From assembly GCA_928212115.1 (NCBI GenBank), contig CAKMRJ010005523.1, positions 245,488,509 through 245,552,508 on the forward strand: a stretch of 64,000 nt of DNA, written 5' to 3'. Source of the stretch: Lactuca virosa. Its lineage: Eukaryota; Streptophyta; Magnoliopsida; Asterales; Asteraceae. Shown here one piece after another: positions 61,385-64,000 of this stretch. A program made the translations under genes and the position numbers. The notes beneath the pieces are model-generated. The model was not told the DNA's origin and did not search any database. It worked only from the letters and a program-made list of their open reading frames with translations. How positions within the stretch are numbered: position 1 is the first letter of the stretch; each line of letters begins with the position of its first letter.

Positions 61385-62911
61385 GGGGTGTTTAAGAGTG
61401 TTTTTTGAACTCTAAAAGTGTTTTTAGATAAAAATGTTTATTAAGCTAAGGGGTGTTTTATAATTTTTACGAATGGTAAAAGGTGTTACGTAAGCACCAC
61501 CTAAGCTTTTGCAGTTTTTACATTTTTTTACCTAGGAGGTAGGGTATGGTGATGTTTTTACCTACCAATTAATTTTTTTTTAATTCAAAAATCTAAATAA
61601 TTACATAAACATAAAAATAAATACTAATTAAAATAATATAAACATTTCATAAATTGAAAACATTACATTTGATTTAACAATCATAAAACGAAAATTAAAT
61701 TAACTAACTTAATAAAATATTTCAGTCTGAATATTCACCAATATAATTGACAATTGGTTGATTTAAATCAATTTCATTAACCCGATATATGTGTTCCGCC
61801 AAATCGTTGCGAAGCTCGTGGTGTTTTTGATGATACGTATCGCCCTTCTTCTTGCACGTCATGGGATGGAACCAGGCGGTATTGGCGCACTAGAGGATGC
61901 ACTTGAGGATGTGTTGTCATTTGGTTGAAACTAACAAATTATTTTGAGCTCGTCTTCCAAAATCATATTATGTAAAATGAAACATGCATACATAATACAA
62001 GCGAGCTTGTCCACACTTCGAGGACAAGTCGGATGTTGTAGTATGCGCCAACGCTTCTTGAGGACTCCAAATGCTCGTTCCACATCCTTCCTAACATTTT
62101 CTTGGTACGTTTTATACTTTATGCGTTTGGGATCACACGGACATACTAGCGTTTTCACAAACACAACAAATTCAGGGTAAATACCTTCAGCAAGATAATA
62201 CCCATAATCGTACGTCGTTCCATTCACTTGAAATGGACAGTTAGGTGCGAACCCATCACAAAAACCATTGAATATGGGCGACATGTCTAAAACATTAATA
62301 TCGTTGTTTGAGCCGGGAGCACAAAAAAAAGCATGCCAAATCCAAAGATCCTGTGACGCAACAGCTTCAAGTATGATTGTCGGGTGACCCTTATCACCCC
62401 GTGTAAATTGCCCTTGCCATGCATTAGGACAATTACCCCAAGCCCAATAAAGACAATCCAAACTTCCAAGCATACCAGGAAAGCCATGAATACTAGCATG
62501 ATGAGCATATAATGATTGAACATCAGTAAAAGTGCGTTTACGCAAATACCTTGAACCGTAAATAGTGACAACGCATCTGCAAAACTCATCTAAATTGTCC
62601 CTAGCTACACGCTCAAATATTTGAAAATATTTGTCCCATGAATCAGAAACAGAACCGTAAGCTAATTGACGAACCGCAAGTGCGCATTTTTGTATTTTTG
62701 AAAACCTATCTGCACCTCTTACATCTCGGCGTTGTCTAATATATTCAGAAATGTTAGTAACGTCACCAACTATATGAAGAAATAAATGTTTTTCCATTCA
62801 GAATCGACGTCAAAACCGGTATTCATCGTAAACAGAATTTTCATCGAAATAGTGTGCCATTAGACGGGTGTTTGCATCCCAACGATATCTGAGAAGCATC
62901 TTCCGCGTACT

Positions 62912-63185
62912 TTTTTTTTGAACAGCTGAATAAATTAACGAAAACCAACTAGCAAGGAGCTAGGAAAACAATTACAAAGAGTTTTTGAGCATTGGGTTTT
63001 GTAACCACAAAGTCCAAGTTATACTACTATGGCTACTTCTATTAGAAAACCAATCGTAAGAATGTAAAACAATACTATCGAAAATTGAGCTCCTCTCATC
63101 TTGGTGTTTTGAAACACAACACTGTTTCTAAACATCCATATCATCCAAATTGACGTAAACATCCATATCATACAAAGAGTTTTGG
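62912..63185 (-). mobile_element. 5'-truncated LINE-like retroinsert
   Basis: A 274 bp insert flanked by a 17-base direct repeat, AGCATCTTCCGCGTACT (62895-62911 and 63186-63202). On the minus strand it ends in a run of nine A, the signature of target-primed retroposition. Minus-strand translation gives FDSIVLHSYDWFSNRSSH and WTLWLQNPML, which resembles the C-terminus of plant L1 ORF2. A SINE or processed transcript is possible. Confidence 0.7.
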
Positions 63186-63213
63186 AGCATCTTCCGCGTA
63201 CTAGGTTGGATTT

Positions 63214-63261
63214 CCTCTTCTTCTTCTTCTTCTTCTTCTTCTTCTTCTTCTTCTTCTTCTT
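63214..63261. repeat. (TTC)n trinucleotide repeat
   Basis: About sixteen TTC units, read as a glutamate run on the minus strand within the transposase N-terminus. Confidence 0.92.
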
Positions 63262-63406
63262 GTACCGTATCCATAATCACTTCCCATGATTTCATAAAAT
63301 TCTGACCAACGGTCAGCAACAACTTACAATTTTCTAATGGATTTTCCGTTTTTATATGATGATTTTTTAAAATAATATAGGTTTGAGTGAATATGTTTTG
63401 GTTTAT

Positions 63407-63410
<4 letters not shown>

Positions 63411-63482
<72 letters not shown>
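63411..63482. repeat. (TA)n microsatellite
   Basis: An uninterrupted AT run of about 72 bases. Confidence 0.97.
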
Positions 63483-63484
<2 letters not shown>

Positions 63485-64000
63485 AATGCAGCAAACGGTC
63501 ACAAAAAAACGGGCAAAAAGTGTACAACGTCCATTTTTTAAAATTTTCACCATCGGTGGTATCTTACCACCGGCACTTCACTGGCGGTGTAAAAGGAGGA
63601 GAGGGGCGGTGTTCACCGCCGGTAAAGAGGTCCACGTCGGACTACCGGCAGTGATATCCGCACGACACCCTTTAGTCTTAGCTTATAATGGTGGTAAAAT
63701 GAGTTTTAAAAAAAAGTGTTTGGATTAGCTTTTATGGTGAAAAAGTCAATAAGTAAATAAGTTAAAAAGTGTTTGCCTTAAAAAGTGCTTTTTGAAGTTA
63801 TTTTAATTAAAAAGCCAAAAACAGTTTAAAAAAACCAAGTTTTACATGCTTATTAAAAAGTGTTTTTTGAAGCTTATGGAAAAGCTATTCTGAAAAGTGT
63901 TTTTGAGTTTGTCAAACATTTTTTTTTGACTTATTAGCTTTTCAAAAAGTCAATAAGCCAATAAGTTGTTTTGAAAAGCAATCTCAAACACCCCTAAATC
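63483..64000. other. Non-coding end of window
   Basis: A GC-richer patch (63555-63670) with CCGGCA/TGCCGG words precedes an AT-rich tail with repeated AAAAAGTGTTT and CAATAAG words up to the inverted end at about 63993. No gene is supported. Confidence 0.5.

Larger units (their letters stand above)
61725..63295 (-). pseudogene. PIF/Harbinger transposase (interrupted)
   Basis: The main open part (62797-61931, 288 codons) is a DDE_Tnp_4-type transposase: ALAVRQLAYGSVSDSWDKYF, LGSLDCLYWAW (D114), CAPGSNNDINVLD (D166), YYLAEGIYPEF (Glu where LAD is usual) and KDVERAFGVLKKRWRIL (E240). The frame clearly continues upstream (RYRWDANTRLMAHYFDENSVYDEYRF), but two TGA codons, both consistent with CGA to TGA, lie before the Met at 62797. 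A 274 bp insert then splits it. The likely N-terminus is MKSWEVIMDTVQ at 63295, with a Glu run coded by a (TTC)n repeat. After the stop at 61931 a shifted frame still reads ELRNDLAEHIYRVNEI. It is dead at both ends. Confidence 0.85.
61385..63993. mobile_element. Region bounded by GGGGTGTTT inverted ends
   Basis: GGGGTGTTTAAGAGTG at about 61386 and the reverse complement of the window end, GGGGTGTTTGAGATTG (ending about 63993), form an imperfect inverted pair flanked by TAAA on both sides. A second, inner pair is possible (AGGGGTGT near 61447 and AGGGTGTC near 63674). One of these pairs may be the ends of the Harbinger element whose transposase lies between; I cannot decide which, and the outer pair could belong to a separate MITE into which it inserted. 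Confidence 0.4.

Overview
The window looks like repeat-dominated plant nuclear DNA, most likely from the daisy family (Asteraceae). Palindromic ACTCGNCGAGT motifs and chromovirus-type Gypsy elements with 2-3 kb LTRs remind me of lettuce (Lactuca), but that is recollection and was not tested. I see no intact host gene, rRNA, tRNA or CRISPR array. Almost everything is a transposable element or its debris.

Layout. 1-4112: minus-strand Ty1/Copia element (5' LTR, PBS, gag, start of protease), cut by the window edge and inserted in the gag of a plus-strand Gypsy element (4113-11011, broken gag-pol plus a 2.5 kb 3' LTR). 11012-~16985: very decayed minus-strand Copia relic. ~16985-21147: decayed Gypsy pol plus 3' LTR remnant. 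21148-21958: minus-strand Copia LTR/PBS/gag start. 21959-29103: plus-strand Copia element with a full 5' LTR, an eroded interior and a truncated 3' LTR.

29204-60612 is bounded by what I read as the two decayed ends of one CACTA-like DNA transposon (13 bp terminal inverted repeats, ACCCGGT subterminal repeats, TAT target duplication). Its left arm carries a TTA-flanked MITE, LTR scraps, a Gypsy gag start, microsatellites and gene-like fragments. A complete Gypsy element (37143-58881, TSD TTGGC) sits inside it, and a second complete Gypsy element (42749-54622, TSD CGAAG) sits inside the first, splitting its pol at the reverse transcriptase/RNase H junction. This three-level nest is the clearest structural result.

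60616 to the end: AT-rich DNA, then a minus-strand PIF/Harbinger transposase pseudogene interrupted by a short poly(A)-ended retroinsert (probable LINE tail) with a 17 bp target duplication.

The Gypsy polyproteins share the order gag, zinc knuckles, protease, reverse transcriptase, RNase H, integrase, C-terminal chromodomain-like segment. All copies carry stops or frameshifts, so none appears able to make a full product. The 42749-54622 element is the least damaged.
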